DNA of 64,000 nucleotides, taken from JAWRCU01 sp033542235. GTDB taxonomy: Bacteria; Pseudomonadota; Alphaproteobacteria; Rhizobiales; Rhizobiaceae. Both the position numbers and the translations under genes were made by a program. Positions 8,522 to 18,224 of the stretch are shown piece after piece. The stretch covers positions 1 through 64,000 of the forward strand of contig NZ_JAWRCU010000004.1 in assembly GCF_033542235.1 (NCBI RefSeq), in the 5' to 3' direction. The stretch's first letter is position 1, and each line of letters opens with the position of its first letter. Under the pieces are notes generated by a model. It did no database searches and was not told the origin of the DNA. It saw only the letters and a program-made list of their open reading frames with translations.

Positions 8522-9721
8522 ATGAACATCATCAGCACCAGCCAGAATGGCCAGCAGGCCGTAAACGGCGGTTTCCACGTGGACATTTCGCGCGGCGAGC
8601 GGATCGGCCGCGTTTCGTCGGAATGGTTTTCGCGGCCGGACGACGAGCGTTATCTTTCGCTGACCGAGCTTTACGACGCTGTGAAGGCGAGGGCGGATCG
8701 CGCGAAGGCTCGCACCCTGGAGAGCCGCGCGGTGCGTGTGGGAGCGAGCCGGGAGGATGCGGAGAGGCTTGCGCTCATCGTTCCCGGTCAGGATGAGCCC
8801 ATTGCGCCGACACATTGGAGTTTCGGCCAGCTTTGCAGCCTTGTCGGCGCGCCGGCATCCTACATGCGGCAGCTTCCCGCGCCGCTCGCAGGCATCAACC
8901 TGCAGCATGGTTTGCTGTCGCACCGCGCCGAGCTTGTGAAGACGCTGGAGGCAGAAAATGGCCGCATCGAGCTTCGCGCCGTGACCGGGCCGGACTATGG
9001 CCGCATCTGGGATCACGAGCTCGTCGCCGCCGTCATGCGCATCGCCGGAAACGGTAGTGGCGACACCATTTGGAAGGTTCCGGGCGTGCTGGATTGGGCG
9101 ACCATGACGCACAATCCCTTTGTCGACGTGACCAAGGACACGACCACGCTTTATGCCAGCGACCGCGACGTGTTCCTGTTTCTGGTGGACGACACGCACC
9201 CCATTGAGGCCGGGCGCCTGCCGAACGGAGAGCCGGACTTGTACTTTCGCGGCTTTTATTGCTGGAACAGCGAAGTCGGATCGAAGACGCTTGGCATTGC
9301 CTCGTTCTACCTCCGCGCGGTTTGCATGAACCGCAACCTTTGGGGTGTGGAAGGCTTCGAGGAAATCACGATCCGGCACAGCAAGTTCGCGGCGCAACGT
9401 TTTGCCCATGAAGCAGCCCCCGCACTGACCAGCTTCGCCAATTCCTCGCCCGCGCCATTCGTCGCCGGCATCAAGGCCGCGCGGGAGAAGATCGTCGCCC
9501 GCACGGACGAGGATCGGGAGAACTTCCTGCGCAAGCGCGGTTTCAGCAAGACCGAGACGGCAAAGATCATCGAGACGGTGCTTTCCGAGGAAGGCCACCC
9601 GCCGGCCAGCATCTTCGATTTCGTGCAGGGGATCACCGCCCATGCGCGGGCCAAGACCAATCAGGACAGCCGGCTCGAGCTTGAAGGAAAGGCGAAGGCC
9701 CTGCTTGAGAAGGCCGTCTAG
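8522..9721 (+). CDS. DUF932 domain protein (plasmid/phage/ICE type)
   Basis: The 399-aa protein starts MNIISTSQNGQQAVNGGFHV, chosen because GGGAAAGGAG lies about 9 nt upstream; an ATG two codons earlier is too close. It carries the DUF932 core: RYLSLTELYDAV, WSFGQLCSLVGAPASYMRQL, ELRAVTGPDYGRIWDHELVA, YASDRDVFLFLVDD, RGFYCWNSEVGSKTLGIASF and RAVCMNRNLWGVEGFEEITI. DUF932 proteins are encoded on plasmids, phages and integrative elements, often close to DUF736 and mobilisation genes; their role is unknown. The gene is intact and has a long, hairpin-rich leader. Confidence 0.9.
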   Translation: MNIISTSQNGQQAVNGGFHVDISRGERIGRVSSEWFSRPDDERYLSLTELYDAVKARADRAKARTLESRAVRVGASREDAERLALIVPGQDEPIAPTHWSFGQLCSLVGAPASYMRQLPAPLAGINLQHGLLSHRAELVKTLEAENGRIELRAVTGPDYGRIWDHELVAAVMRIAGNGSGDTIWKVPGVLDWATMTHNPFVDVTKDTTTLYASDRDVFLFLVDDTHPIEAGRLPNGEPDLYFRGFYCWNSEVGSKTLGIASFYLRAVCMNRNLWGVEGFEEITIRHSKFAAQRFAHEAAPALTSFANSSPAPFVAGIKAAREKIVARTDEDRENFLRKRGFSKTETAKIIETVLSEEGHPPASIFDFVQGITAHARAKTNQDSRLELEGKAKALLEKAV

Positions 9722-10643
9722 AAACCGCTGCCGCGCGGCCAGCTCATCGGCCGCCCGGCATCCTACGGAGAGATTGTTTGCTTCGATCTGGTGAACTGGG
9801 TTGGCCGTGCGCCGCGCCAAGATGGCACGGCCGTCGCTCGCCGGGCTTCGCCCGGCTCGCGATGCAACTGCCATCATGGTCACGACAGAAACTACTCGGC
9901 CACACACGAACCGGAACGACTAGTCGATCGTGGGCGGGTCAGGGTTCCGCCTTCTTCCTGCCACTGACTTCGCTGTGGATGCGTTGCTCGCAGATGCCGC
10001 CGCCCAAAGCGTCCGCGTGCGCTTCGGGTTCCTCTCGGCAGCCGCCGGGACCGGCGCTTATTCGACGCGTTTTCGTCCCAGCCCCAAACTTTTTGAGCGA
10101 TGACTTGGCCGCCGCATAGACGGGCGGCTGCCTGAAGTTATCTGCGACACGTCCCAACTTGTTGAAATTAACTACCGCGGCTGAAGCGGCGTTTGACAGT
10201 AGCCGGTACGCACATCAGGTTCCCGCCGTTGGGATCGTTGCCGGAGCCCGCTCTCGTCTTCGAGGGCGGGCTTTGTCGTCGGCCCGTGGCGGCCAATGCC
10301 CAACCTCCGCTGCTATTCCCGCCACTCGCCATGTCACGTTTCATGTCGCATGTTCTGCCGATAGTCGCCGATTGCAACACAGGCGCAACACGAAACGCCA
10401 GGAGCATGTTGGCAAGATGTTGCTATGCCAGCCCTCTCAAGAAGCGAAGGTCAAACTGTCCCTTGTGAATGGCGCAAGGGCATCTTGGAAGACGACGGGC
10501 GAATATTTGCGAGGTTCACGCGCCCCCTTGGAAGCAGCGCGAGACGCTGCTGCAACACCCGAATGGGAATGCTGCCAAAGCGGTGCGCTTGGCTCCGGTT
10601 TCTGTCAGCAGCTCACAAGCCGCGCCATCCCCTCCAGCAGCCT
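9722..10643. other. no intact gene; remnants and hairpins
   Basis: The stretch holds a GCCGGGC-TTC-GCCCGGC hairpin (9840-9856), a possible short fragment in one plus-strand frame near 9965-10100 (FAVDALLADAAAQSVRVRFG, ending FERstop), and a terminator at 10245-10275. No complete gene is recognisable. The terminator suggests a plus-strand gene once ended before it. Confidence 0.45.
10245..10275 (+). terminator. intrinsic terminator-like hairpin without a recognised gene
   Basis: AGCCCGCTCTCG (10245-10256) pairs with CGAGGGCGGGCT (10261-10272) around TCTT with one mismatch, followed by TTTG. Confidence 0.55.
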
Positions 10644-11825
10644 TCAGACCGACGGCTCGTAGAGATGCGTCATGATTTGACCGGAGCGCACCGGATCGAT
10701 CCTGTCGGCCTCTGCGAGTGCCCATTGCTGCCACGCTGCAAGTGCCGAAGCATCAACATCGACAGAACCTTCTTCGATCGCGTGCCGAACGCGCTCAACA
10801 AGTGCTCGGATATCTTGAGCCTGGCGCAGTAGTTCTCCGCTTGCCCGCAGGTTTTCTAGGCGCTGCTGATTGAGCTGTGCCAGTCGCTCCTGCCGCCGTT
10901 TTTCCTGTTCGATCTGCTCCCGCTTCGCGCGCTCCTCTGCCTCTTGCAGGCTCTGCCTGAACTTTTTCTCTCCAGCCACAATGATCGCAGCCGCGATTGC
11001 AGCGATCCTTGCCTCCAGAGTGCCTTCGTCATCATCCTGCCAAGACACGGTAGCCTTGCGGTCGAAGCCTGGATCGAGCCGCAGAACGAGCGGCGTCGAC
11101 GCCGGGAGGTCGGGCGCCGGCCGCAGGTAGCCCTGCTCACGCACGGTCCGGTACTTGCCGGCGATCGCGATATCCAAACCCAAATAGCTGTCGCCTATGA
11201 TCGCTCGCGCATGGATCTCTCCGTCCTGCTCGTGGGCGTCGCCGTCATGACCGCGCTTACTCAGTGCCAAAAATACCGCGTTGAGGATTCTCAGGCGCCG
11301 CTTCCCAAGCGGTGCGTCGAACTTGGGCTGGTCCCAAGACCAGTCGCGCTCTGCAACTTTCTCGCGGCGACGTTGCTCCTTCTTGAGCAGCTGCACGAGC
11401 CCTCCATGGGGCCTGTCCAGCGTCTTCGGAGCAGAAGCTTGGCCGATCGCTTTCAGCTCCTGCGCGTAAAGTTCGTCGAGGTCTTCCGGAACCAGCGCGG
11501 AAGCGAATGGACCCTCCGATGGAAGCCGCGCAGCTGGCGACAGAGCCTTGGAGAAACGAGCATCGACCCTCAGTCGGCCGATTTCGCCGGGCCGCCGTGG
11601 CCGTGCGTTGGGGCGCCTGGGCACCGGCTTTCCGGCACGCATTTTGTTCCAATATCCTTGAGGCGGTGGTGCAACACCGCATCTCGCCAGGAGCTTTCTT
11701 AGCCCGACGTCAGACAGGTCGAGCTTGGCCGCCAGGTCCCGCATAGGCGCGGACCAGGCGAAGGCGATCAAATCGTCAGGCAACACAAGGATGTCGTTCC
11801 GCCACACGCTGTTTTCCCCTTTCAT
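10644..11825 (-). CDS. hypothetical protein with N-terminal HTH and C-terminal coiled coil
   Basis: The 393-aa frame begins MKGENSVWRNDILVLPDDLI. Near residues 28-60 it has a likely HTH segment, MRDLAAKLDLSDVGLRKLLA followed by RCGVAPPPQGYWNKMRAGK. The middle is globular (IIGDSYLGLDIAIAGKYRTV and STPLVLRLDPGFDRKATVSW). From about residue 290 there is a long Glu/Arg/Gln-rich helix (QSLQEAEERAKREQIEQEKR onward) that should form a coiled coil. I recall similar proteins on mobile DNA in Rhizobiales, but no function is known to me. The frame is intact, which is notable among many broken genes. An upstream AAAGGGG lies next to the ATG. Confidence 0.7.
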   Translation of the reverse strand: MKGENSVWRNDILVLPDDLIAFAWSAPMRDLAAKLDLSDVGLRKLLARCGVAPPPQGYWNKMRAGKPVPRRPNARPRRPGEIGRLRVDARFSKALSPAARLPSEGPFASALVPEDLDELYAQELKAIGQASAPKTLDRPHGGLVQLLKKEQRRREKVAERDWSWDQPKFDAPLGKRRLRILNAVFLALSKRGHDGDAHEQDGEIHARAIIGDSYLGLDIAIAGKYRTVREQGYLRPAPDLPASTPLVLRLDPGFDRKATVSWQDDDEGTLEARIAAIAAAIIVAGEKKFRQSLQEAEERAKREQIEQEKRRQERLAQLNQQRLENLRASGELLRQAQDIRALVERVRHAIEEGSVDVDASALAAWQQWALAEADRIDPVRSGQIMTHLYEPSV

Positions 11826-12173
11826 TGGTCAGCGAATAAGGCTTCTGGCATGCCATCGCAGTGCCCGTGTGACAAACCCGCAGTCTCATCCGGTAGGGCT
11901 GTGCGAGGCGTTGCTGTGATATGAAGACAGAGCAAAAATCGAGCGCATACAGGGTTCAACGTGCGCACTCGTTCTGTTGAACGCCTGCTCGTGAACCGCC
12001 GAATTTGCGCTCGGCAAATGTCTTTTTCTTTCGCGCTCAAGCCGTTTTCTGAGCGCGTCTAAGCGCATTCGCTTTGCAGAATTCGTGTACTTTCCCGTGG
12101 ATCTGTTTTGCAGCATTCATTGTGGCTGCGAGGGTTGATTTTGGCATAGCTTTTCAAGCTTAGGTGCCGGAAA
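11826..12173. other. intergenic, left flank of the IS66 element
   Basis: No gene is recognisable; short minus-strand frames lack domains or ribosome sites. The right edge is the left target duplication of the IS66 insertion. Confidence 0.4.
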
Positions 12174-12181
12174 GATGTCCG
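12174..12181 (+). repeat. 8-bp target-site duplication, left
   Basis: GATGTCCG abuts the left inverted repeat of the IS66 element and is repeated exactly at 15157-15164. IS66 elements are known to duplicate 8 bp. Confidence 0.9.
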
Positions 12182-12207
12182 GTAAGCGTCCGTGCATTGC
12201 ACGTCGC

Positions 12208-13737
12208 TCAGTGCTTGACAGGATTCTGCTGCTTCCAAGCCCAAGGCATGAGCTCACCGAGATGGTTGGCCGGATAACCGTCGACCATGCGGTCGAGCAT
12301 GTCGGTGAGGTAGGCGTAGGGCTCGGCGCCGTTCATTTTGCAGGTTTCGATCAGCGAGCAGAGGAGGGCCCACCGATGTCCACCACCATCGCTGCCGGCG
12401 AAGAGATGGTTCTTGCGGCCGAGCACCACCGGACGGATGGCGCGCTCGACGGGATTGGTGTCGAGCTCGACGCGGCCGTCGTCAAGGAAGCGGGTGAGCG
12501 CCGGCCAGCGGACGATCGCGTAGCGGATGGCGTCAGCGAGCGTGGAGCGCTCGGGCAGGAGCGGCAGTTGTGCATCGAGCCACAGGCGCAGCTGCTGGAC
12601 GATCGGCCGGGATCGTCGTCGCCGCGCCACCAGCCGATGCGGCGGAGACTGGCCGCGCACCTCCTTTTCAATGGCATAGAGATCGCCGATCCGGCGCAGC
12701 GCCTCCTGGGCAATCGGCGATCCGGTGCTTGTCGCGACTTCATAGAAGTTGCGCCTGGTATGCGCCCAACAGGCCGCCAGAATGACGTCGTCGCGCGCCG
12801 CCAGCTTCTCGAAGCCGGCATAACCGTCGACATGGAGCACACCCTTGAAGTGCTCGAGGTGAGCAATCGGGCGCTCGGCTTTGCGATCCGGTTCGAACAG
12901 ATAAACGGCGGCCGGCGGCGCCTCGCCGCCCCAGCCACGCTGATCGCGGGCGTAGACCCAAAGTCGGCCGGTCTTTGTCCTTCCGCGGCCAGGATCGAGC
13001 ACGGGAACCGGCGTATCCTCGGCAAAGAGATGGTCGGCGGCGAGCACGTCTTTCATGAGCCGCTCGTGCAGCGCCTCAAGCCACCAGCAGGCGCCGCCGA
13101 CCCAACCGGCGAGCGTCGAACGGTCCAGTCCCATGCCGTGCCGGGCATAAATCTGCGCCTGCCGGTAGAGCGGTGTGTGATCGCAATATTCGGCTGTCAG
13201 CACCTGTGCGACCAGCGCCGGCGTGGCCAGTCCGCGGGCGAGAACGCGCTCCGGCGCCGGCGCCTGAGCGATGCTGTTGCAGGTCCGGCAGGCGTATTTG
13301 GGACGCGTGATGCGCAGCACCCGGAAGCGCGCCGGCACGTAGTCGAGCATCTCGCTCACGCTCTCGCCAATGCCGTGAAGAGCACCGCCGCAATGGCGAC
13401 AGATGGGGCTGTCGACGTCGATGAGTTGCTCGACGGGCGGAAGATGATCGGGCAAGGGTGTGCGTTTCGGCAGAGCCTTTTCGGTTTCTGCCACGGGCAC
13501 CGGATGGCGCTCGCGCACCCGCTCGATATCGCTTTCGATATCCTCCAGGGCGAGCTCGAACTGGTCGGGTTCGAGACGCTCGGAGCGACGTCCAAACTGC
13601 GCCCGCTGAAGCTTCTTGATGATGGCGCGGAGACGCTCGATCTCGCTCTCGCGGCTCTCAACCGCCGCCGCCATGTCGCGCACCAAAGCCTTGAGAAGCG
13701 CGATGTCGGAAGGCAGGTTTGCGAGGTCGAATCGCAT
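12208..13737 (-). CDS. tnpC: IS66 family transposase TnpC
   Basis: This is the 509-aa DDE transposase of the element. The N-terminus MRFDLANLPSDIALLKALVR is followed by a leucine-rich coiled coil. A zinc-binding segment, CRHCGGALHGIGESVSEMLD, then YACRTCNSIAQAPAPERVLA, precedes the catalytic region (DETPVPVLDPGRGRTKTGRLW-like sequence; YLFEPDRKAERPIAHLEHFK; HVDGYAGFEKLA; CWAHTRRNFYE). It ends with the ELDTNPVERAIRPVVLGRKN block typical of IS66, where the last acidic catalytic residue lies. Length and motifs are complete, so it is probably active. Confidence 0.95.
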   Translation of the reverse strand: MRFDLANLPSDIALLKALVRDMAAAVESRESEIERLRAIIKKLQRAQFGRRSERLEPDQFELALEDIESDIERVRERHPVPVAETEKALPKRTPLPDHLPPVEQLIDVDSPICRHCGGALHGIGESVSEMLDYVPARFRVLRITRPKYACRTCNSIAQAPAPERVLARGLATPALVAQVLTAEYCDHTPLYRQAQIYARHGMGLDRSTLAGWVGGACWWLEALHERLMKDVLAADHLFAEDTPVPVLDPGRGRTKTGRLWVYARDQRGWGGEAPPAAVYLFEPDRKAERPIAHLEHFKGVLHVDGYAGFEKLAARDDVILAACWAHTRRNFYEVATSTGSPIAQEALRRIGDLYAIEKEVRGQSPPHRLVARRRRSRPIVQQLRLWLDAQLPLLPERSTLADAIRYAIVRWPALTRFLDDGRVELDTNPVERAIRPVVLGRKNHLFAGSDGGGHRWALLCSLIETCKMNGAEPYAYLTDMLDRMVDGYPANHLGELMPWAWKQQNPVKH

Positions 13738-13818
13738 GAAGAATCATACTTCGATGCGCCGATTAGACCAAGTTTTCTGTTTGATTCTGCTCGTTTTTTC
13801 GACGGATTTCCCGCACGC

Positions 13819-14172
13819 TCAGCCGGCCAGCATCGGTCGCCAGAAGCGCTCCGGAGCACGCCAGTCGATGCCTTCGATAAGCATGGCCAGCTGCGCCGGC
13901 GTCAACATCACCGTGCCGCCAGGCTCGGCCAGGCGCGGCCACACGAACCGTCCGTGATCAATGCGTTTGGTGAACAGACAAAGCCCTGTCCCATCCCAGA
14001 ACAGCACCTTCAGGAGCGAGGCGTTCTTGCCGCGGAAGACGAACAGATGACCCGAGAACGGGTCCTTCTTGAGCTGTTCCTGGATCAGGGTAGCGAGACC
14101 GTCGAGACCCTTGCGCATGTCGGTGTAGCCGAGCGCCAGATGCACTTTCACGCCGGCCGGAACGACGATCAT
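13819..14172 (-). CDS. tnpB: IS66 accessory protein TnpB
   Basis: The 117-aa protein MIVVPAGVKVHLALGYTDMR with KGLDGLATLIQEQLKKDPFS and GHLFVFRGKNASLLKVLFWD is a textbook IS66 TnpB (Orf2). Its start overlaps the tnpA stop as ATGA, implying translational coupling. It is required with TnpA and TnpC for transposition of IS66-type elements; its biochemical role is not settled. Confidence 0.95.
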   Translation of the reverse strand: MIVVPAGVKVHLALGYTDMRKGLDGLATLIQEQLKKDPFSGHLFVFRGKNASLLKVLFWDGTGLCLFTKRIDHGRFVWPRLAEPGGTVMLTPAQLAMLIEGIDWRAPERFWRPMLAG

Positions 14173-15074
14173 GACGCCTTCTCCCTCCCGGCGAGCTGGC
14201 GCTTCACCGCAGCCGGAGTTGTGCCGGCTGGCGCAAACACGCGCCGTCCATCATCCAGTTCGATCGCCACCATTCCGTCCGGCGGCCGTACCAGATCGCG
14301 CAAAGTGGCGAGAGCCGGCGGCCCGTTTTCTCCTCCATCGGCGAGCTCGACCAGCGCCAGTTCCGGCGCCTTACGAGCGGTCAGGCCGAACTCCTCTCGC
14401 CAGCGGAAGGCCATGCTGGTGGCAATGCCATGGCGGCGGCAGACCTGCGCCACGGCGACGCCGGGCTTCTCTGTCTCCTGCACGATCGCCCGCTTCTGCT
14501 CGTCGCTGAACCGGCGTCGGTTCGAGCGCCCGTCCACCGCCTGCGGTGTCAAGCGGTATTTGCGCCGCGCGCAATTAGCAGCGCTGCTTAATTGGGCCCG
14601 GGCACTCGGATGAAGAAGCGATCGCCAGTCCATTTCGTCGCCGGATTCTTCCAGGCGATCACGCCAGATCCGCAACGCATGTCGCGAAAGCCCGAGCGCC
14701 GCGGCGTACTCGGCATGGCCCATGCCGCTCCAATTCATCGCCTCGACATGCATGCTCCAGAACGCTCGCAGAGCGATCGGGCCGCTGTCCGTGCGCCTGC
14801 CGTAGCGGTAGCGCGGCCGCCTCTGGGCGCGCTTCGGCTGCTGCGTCTTGTGCTGACGTCCGGCCTTCTTCCGGCGCGAATTCTGCAGCTTTTCCGCACG
14901 TTTGCGCAGATCGTCGGCGCTCACCAGATGCCGCATCCACAGCACGAATGTCGTGATCGAAAGATCGCGCCGAAGGCAGTATTCCTGCGCATCCAGATTG
15001 CCGCGGAACCAGCTCGCCACGTGCGACGACGAGTAAGGGCTGTTGGCCTTGGCCCAGGAGCGGCGAGGCGCCAT
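14169..15074 (-). CDS. tnpA: IS66 accessory protein TnpA (HTH type)
   Basis: The frame is 301 aa. The C-terminal part contains the IS66 Orf1 HTH: RRFSDEQKRAIVQETEKPGV, then VAQVCRRHGIATSMAFRWRE. The N-terminal 180 residues (FVLWMRHLVSADDLRKRAEK; ALGLSRHALRIWRDRLEESG; LLHPSARAQLSSAANCARRK) form the extended variant found in some rhizobial IS66 elements rather than the short ~140-aa form. It begins about 80 bp inside the right inverted repeat and is the first gene of the element. Confidence 0.85.
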   Translation of the reverse strand: MAPRRSWAKANSPYSSSHVASWFRGNLDAQEYCLRRDLSITTFVLWMRHLVSADDLRKRAEKLQNSRRKKAGRQHKTQQPKRAQRRPRYRYGRRTDSGPIALRAFWSMHVEAMNWSGMGHAEYAAALGLSRHALRIWRDRLEESGDEMDWRSLLHPSARAQLSSAANCARRKYRLTPQAVDGRSNRRRFSDEQKRAIVQETEKPGVAVAQVCRRHGIATSMAFRWREEFGLTARKAPELALVELADGGENGPPALATLRDLVRPPDGMVAIELDDGRRVFAPAGTTPAAVKRQLAGREKAS

Positions 15075-15156
15075 CGGAGATCCTCCACATGACGAAGGAA
15101 CCCGACATGACGCGAGATTGCACTACCCCAAATACGTGCAGGGACCGGACGCTTAC

Positions 15157-15164
15157 GATGTCCG
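15157..15164 (+). repeat. 8-bp target-site duplication, right
   Basis: GATGTCCG directly follows the right inverted repeat of the IS66 element and matches 12174-12181. Confidence 0.9.
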
Positions 15165-15450
15165 TATTTTTGACGGCAAGATAAAGCGAACTGGCGTTCG
15201 CACTCCCGTAGGTCGTAAGTGTTTGTCTGCACATTGTTTTTTGAGCCTCCATGTGGTGCTTTTCCGGCCTCTGCAGGAGGTTTGGAAAGCGCCGCAATTC
15301 CTGTATCAATTTGTTTTCAAAGAGAATTTATGGCGCCATCAGCAACGTGCGGTAGGAGGTTTTCTCGCCACCGTGTCCTTTATGTACGCCATACTACGAC
15401 ATCCTGATTTCTCGACTTGAAGGGCTGGAATCTTCGCCTACGTCGCGCGC

Positions 15451-17565
15451 ATGAGCGACGAGAAGGACGATCGCATCCGCATCCGCCCCGGACGGCCCCG
15501 CAACAGCAGGGGCGCGCGGACGAACACGCGCGATCTGCCCTTTGCCCGGCATGTCGAGATCGCCATCCGGAAGGCCGGCGGCGACCCGCGCCGCATCGGT
15601 TCGGCCGGAAGGGGAAAGAGAAGCGGCAGCGGGCGGTTCAACGCGCGCGGCCGGGGCGCCAAGGTGGCTGAGTCGTTTTCGAGGGATACAGGCGGCTGGC
15701 AGCGGGATTCGCTCGGGCGCTTCCGTGCGCGGCGCGTGGTCGTCAAGGCCCGCGTGGTGCAGCTCAATAGTCAGCGCGGCGGGCGCGGCCACAAATTCGT
15801 CACCAGTCGCGGCGCGGTCGATGCGCATCTGCGCTATCTTGAACGCGACGGTGTGACCAGGGACGGCGAGAGAGGACGCGTCTATTCGGCCTTCGAGGAC
15901 GAGGCCGACGGCAAGGCGTTCATCGAGCGTGGGCGCGAGGACCGCCACCAGTTTCGCTTCATCGTCGCGCCGGAGGACGCGGCCGAGCTGGCCGACATAA
16001 GGTCCTTCACCCGCGACCTGATGGCGAAAATGGAGGAGGATCTGGACACGCGGCTCGACTGGGTGGCGATGGACCATCACAACACCGGCCATCCCCACAC
16101 CCACATCCTGCTGCGCGGCGTCACCGACGACGGAAAGATTCTCAACGTCGCCGGCGATTACATCGCCCATGGCATTCGCCATCGGGCAAGCGCGCTGGTG
16201 ACGCTGGAACTAGGCCCGCAGACGGAGATCGAGGTTGCCCGCAAGCTCGCCAATGAAGTGGATGCCGATCGGCTCACCCGTCTGGACAGAGTGCTGATCG
16301 CCGAACAGCAGGAACATGGCTCCATCGACCTGCGTCCGGGTGGCAGTGACAGTTACACCATCCTGTCCAATCGCTATCTGTTGATCGACCGGGCCAAGAA
16401 GCTGGAGCGCCTTGGTCTTGCAACGGAGATCGAGCCCGGCCGGTGGGAACTCGCCGAAAAGGCGAAGCGCACGCTCAAAGAGCTTGGCGTGCGCGATGAC
16501 ATCATCAAGACGATCCATCGCGCCTTGCAGGACCACGGCCTCGACGCAGAGCGCGGCCCCGCCCAATACGTCATGCATGGCAAAACCGTTACAGAACCGG
16601 TCGTCGGCCGCGTGCTCGCCAAGGGGCTCGCCGGTGACGGCATCGACGATCGGCTCTATGCCGTCATCGATGGAACGGACGGATGCACCCATTATGTCGA
16701 GACGAACGACGCCACGAAACTGGAGGAAATCAGGCGCGGCTACATCGTGGCACTCGACCCGATCCTGCCAAAGGAGGAACCGCGCGCGGCCGACCGCAAC
16801 ATCCAGATCGTGGCGTCCGACGACGGCATCTATCGACCGAGCAAACATCTTGATGCGATCCGCGAGACATTCCTGGCCGAGGGTAAGGACCCCGACGCCT
16901 TCGTCCGTTTCCATGTCCGCCGCCTCGAGGCCCTGCGCCGGGCCGGCCATGTCGAGCGCGTTGACGCCGACCATTGGAAGGTGCCATCCGACCTGCCGGA
17001 GCGCGGCATCGCCTATGACATGAAGAACCGCGGCAAGGATTTCACTGTCCGCACCCTTTCCGCTTTCGATCTCGACGCGCAGATCGGCGGCGACGGCGCC
17101 ACCTGGCTCGACCGCGAGCTTGCCGCCCGCAATCCCGCGCCCTTGCACAGACAAGGCTTCGGGCTGGAGGTGGACCGGGCACTCGACCGGCGCGCCTTCA
17201 GGCTCGTCGAGATGGGCCTTGCCACGCGCGACCCGCAGAGCGGCGTCATCACCTTTGCGCGCGGCTTCGTGCACAGGCTGGAGCAGCGCGAGGTTGGCCG
17301 CGTCGGCCAAGAGCTCGCGCAGGAGCGCGGCCGTATGTTCTATCCCACGCGCGCCGGCGAGCATGTCGGCGGCAAGCTCGTCGGCTCCGTCAGCCTGATG
17401 AGCGGACGCTATGCCATGCTGGACGACGGCCTCGGCTTCCAGCTCGTGCCCTGGCAGCCTGGGCTCGAAAAGCGCATCGGGCAGGAGATTTCCGGCCTTG
17501 TCCGCGACAGCGGCGGCATCGATTGGGACTTCGGCAGAAAGCGGAGACTAGGGATCGGCATGTGA
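15451..17565 (+). CDS. relaxase / VirD2-like protein with DUF3363
   Basis: This 704-aa protein is a mobilisation relaxase of the kind fused to DUF3363 in Rhizobiales conjugative elements. The N-terminus is basic and disordered (RIRPGRPRNSRGARTNTRDL). The nuclease part has FVTSRGAVDAHLRYLERDGV, HQFRFIVAPEDAAELADIRS and, at about residues 207-220, MDHHNTGHPHTHILLRGV, whose GHPHTH supplies the metal-binding histidines of a relaxase. The C-terminal half is DUF3363, with QYVMHGKTVTEPVVGRVLAK and DGTDGCTHYVETNDATKLEE. It would nick the transfer origin and pilot the strand into a recipient. No type IV secretion genes are in this window. ATG at 15451 has only a weak upstream ribosome site. Confidence 0.9.
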   Translation: MSDEKDDRIRIRPGRPRNSRGARTNTRDLPFARHVEIAIRKAGGDPRRIGSAGRGKRSGSGRFNARGRGAKVAESFSRDTGGWQRDSLGRFRARRVVVKARVVQLNSQRGGRGHKFVTSRGAVDAHLRYLERDGVTRDGERGRVYSAFEDEADGKAFIERGREDRHQFRFIVAPEDAAELADIRSFTRDLMAKMEEDLDTRLDWVAMDHHNTGHPHTHILLRGVTDDGKILNVAGDYIAHGIRHRASALVTLELGPQTEIEVARKLANEVDADRLTRLDRVLIAEQQEHGSIDLRPGGSDSYTILSNRYLLIDRAKKLERLGLATEIEPGRWELAEKAKRTLKELGVRDDIIKTIHRALQDHGLDAERGPAQYVMHGKTVTEPVVGRVLAKGLAGDGIDDRLYAVIDGTDGCTHYVETNDATKLEEIRRGYIVALDPILPKEEPRAADRNIQIVASDDGIYRPSKHLDAIRETFLAEGKDPDAFVRFHVRRLEALRRAGHVERVDADHWKVPSDLPERGIAYDMKNRGKDFTVRTLSAFDLDAQIGGDGATWLDRELAARNPAPLHRQGFGLEVDRALDRRAFRLVEMGLATRDPQSGVITFARGFVHRLEQREVGRVGQELAQERGRMFYPTRAGEHVGGKLVGSVSLMSGRYAMLDDGLGFQLVPWQPGLEKRIGQEISGLVRDSGGIDWDFGRKRRLGIGM

Positions 17566-17677
17566 GACGATCAGCATACACGTGAAGGCTTCTTTTCGAT
17601 CGCGAAGGCGAAGGTTGCGCCACTTGCAGACATTGGCGACCTTCCCCTGCCGCTCTGGCAGCGCTCGCGAAGTCACC

Positions 17678-18120
17678 TCAGCTTCGATGCACGAGCACTG
17701 GAATCTTGGTGTGCGTCAAAACCTTGACTGTCTCACTCCCTAGGACAATTGCCGAAAGTCCGCTTCGCCCATGTGAGGCCATGAATATGAGGTCGCACCC
17801 CTTAGCCTGCGCGGTCTCGCCGAATAAGGATGATCGTGCTCGACCTGCAAAGTCTCACAGGGCACGCCTTTCGCTCTTGCATCGGTTTCCGCAGCCTCGA
17901 GATAGAGCTTTGGTTGCCCGTGCAGATATTCGCGGATGAAATCTGCTGCTCCGGGGATGTCCGCGACCGGGGCCAGATCAGAGCTAAGGGAATGGTATGG
18001 AACTGTGACGGTAAGGGCCGTGACTCGGGCATTCAAGGCTGCCGCAAGCTCAATTCCGTGCGCGACGGCTTTTTGCGACAACTCGGATCCATCGGTAGCA
18101 ATTAAAATGTGCTTGTACAC
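17678..18120 (-). pseudogene. universal stress protein (UspA family), frameshifted
   Basis: The N-terminal two thirds read MYKHILIATDGSELSQKAVA, ALNARVTALTVTVPYHSLSS and VPCETLQVEHDHPYSA, a UspA fold with the early ATDGS strand. Near 17820-17830 the frame shifts. The conserved C-terminus continues in another frame as ETAQAKGCDLIFMASHGRSG, LSAIVLGSETVKVLTHTKIP and VLVHRS, ending at 17678. The C-terminal GRSG...GS motif is the ATP-binding loop of the family. The repaired length, about 147 aa, is normal. A small indel separates the two parts. Confidence 0.8.
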
Positions 18121-18224
18121 CTAGGGCTCCGTCGAATTGCACTTGGTGAGCAAGAATCGATGCTTCCTTTACGGGCGCATAGCTTCATCCTAAAGGTCAA
18201 GCTTCGCTGCTCCGCACCGCGGCG

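Larger units (their letters stand above)
12182..15156 (-). mobile_element. IS66-family insertion sequence, complete
   Basis: The 2975-bp element starts GTAAGCGTCCG and ends CGGACGCTTAC. The terminal inverted repeats match at 11 terminal bases and again at TGCACGT a few bases further in. It carries tnpA, tnpB and tnpC on the minus strand, the standard IS66 order, with tnpA and tnpB overlapping by ATGA. Exact 8-bp direct repeats GATGTCCG on both sides show a single clean insertion and no later rearrangement. Confidence 0.95.
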
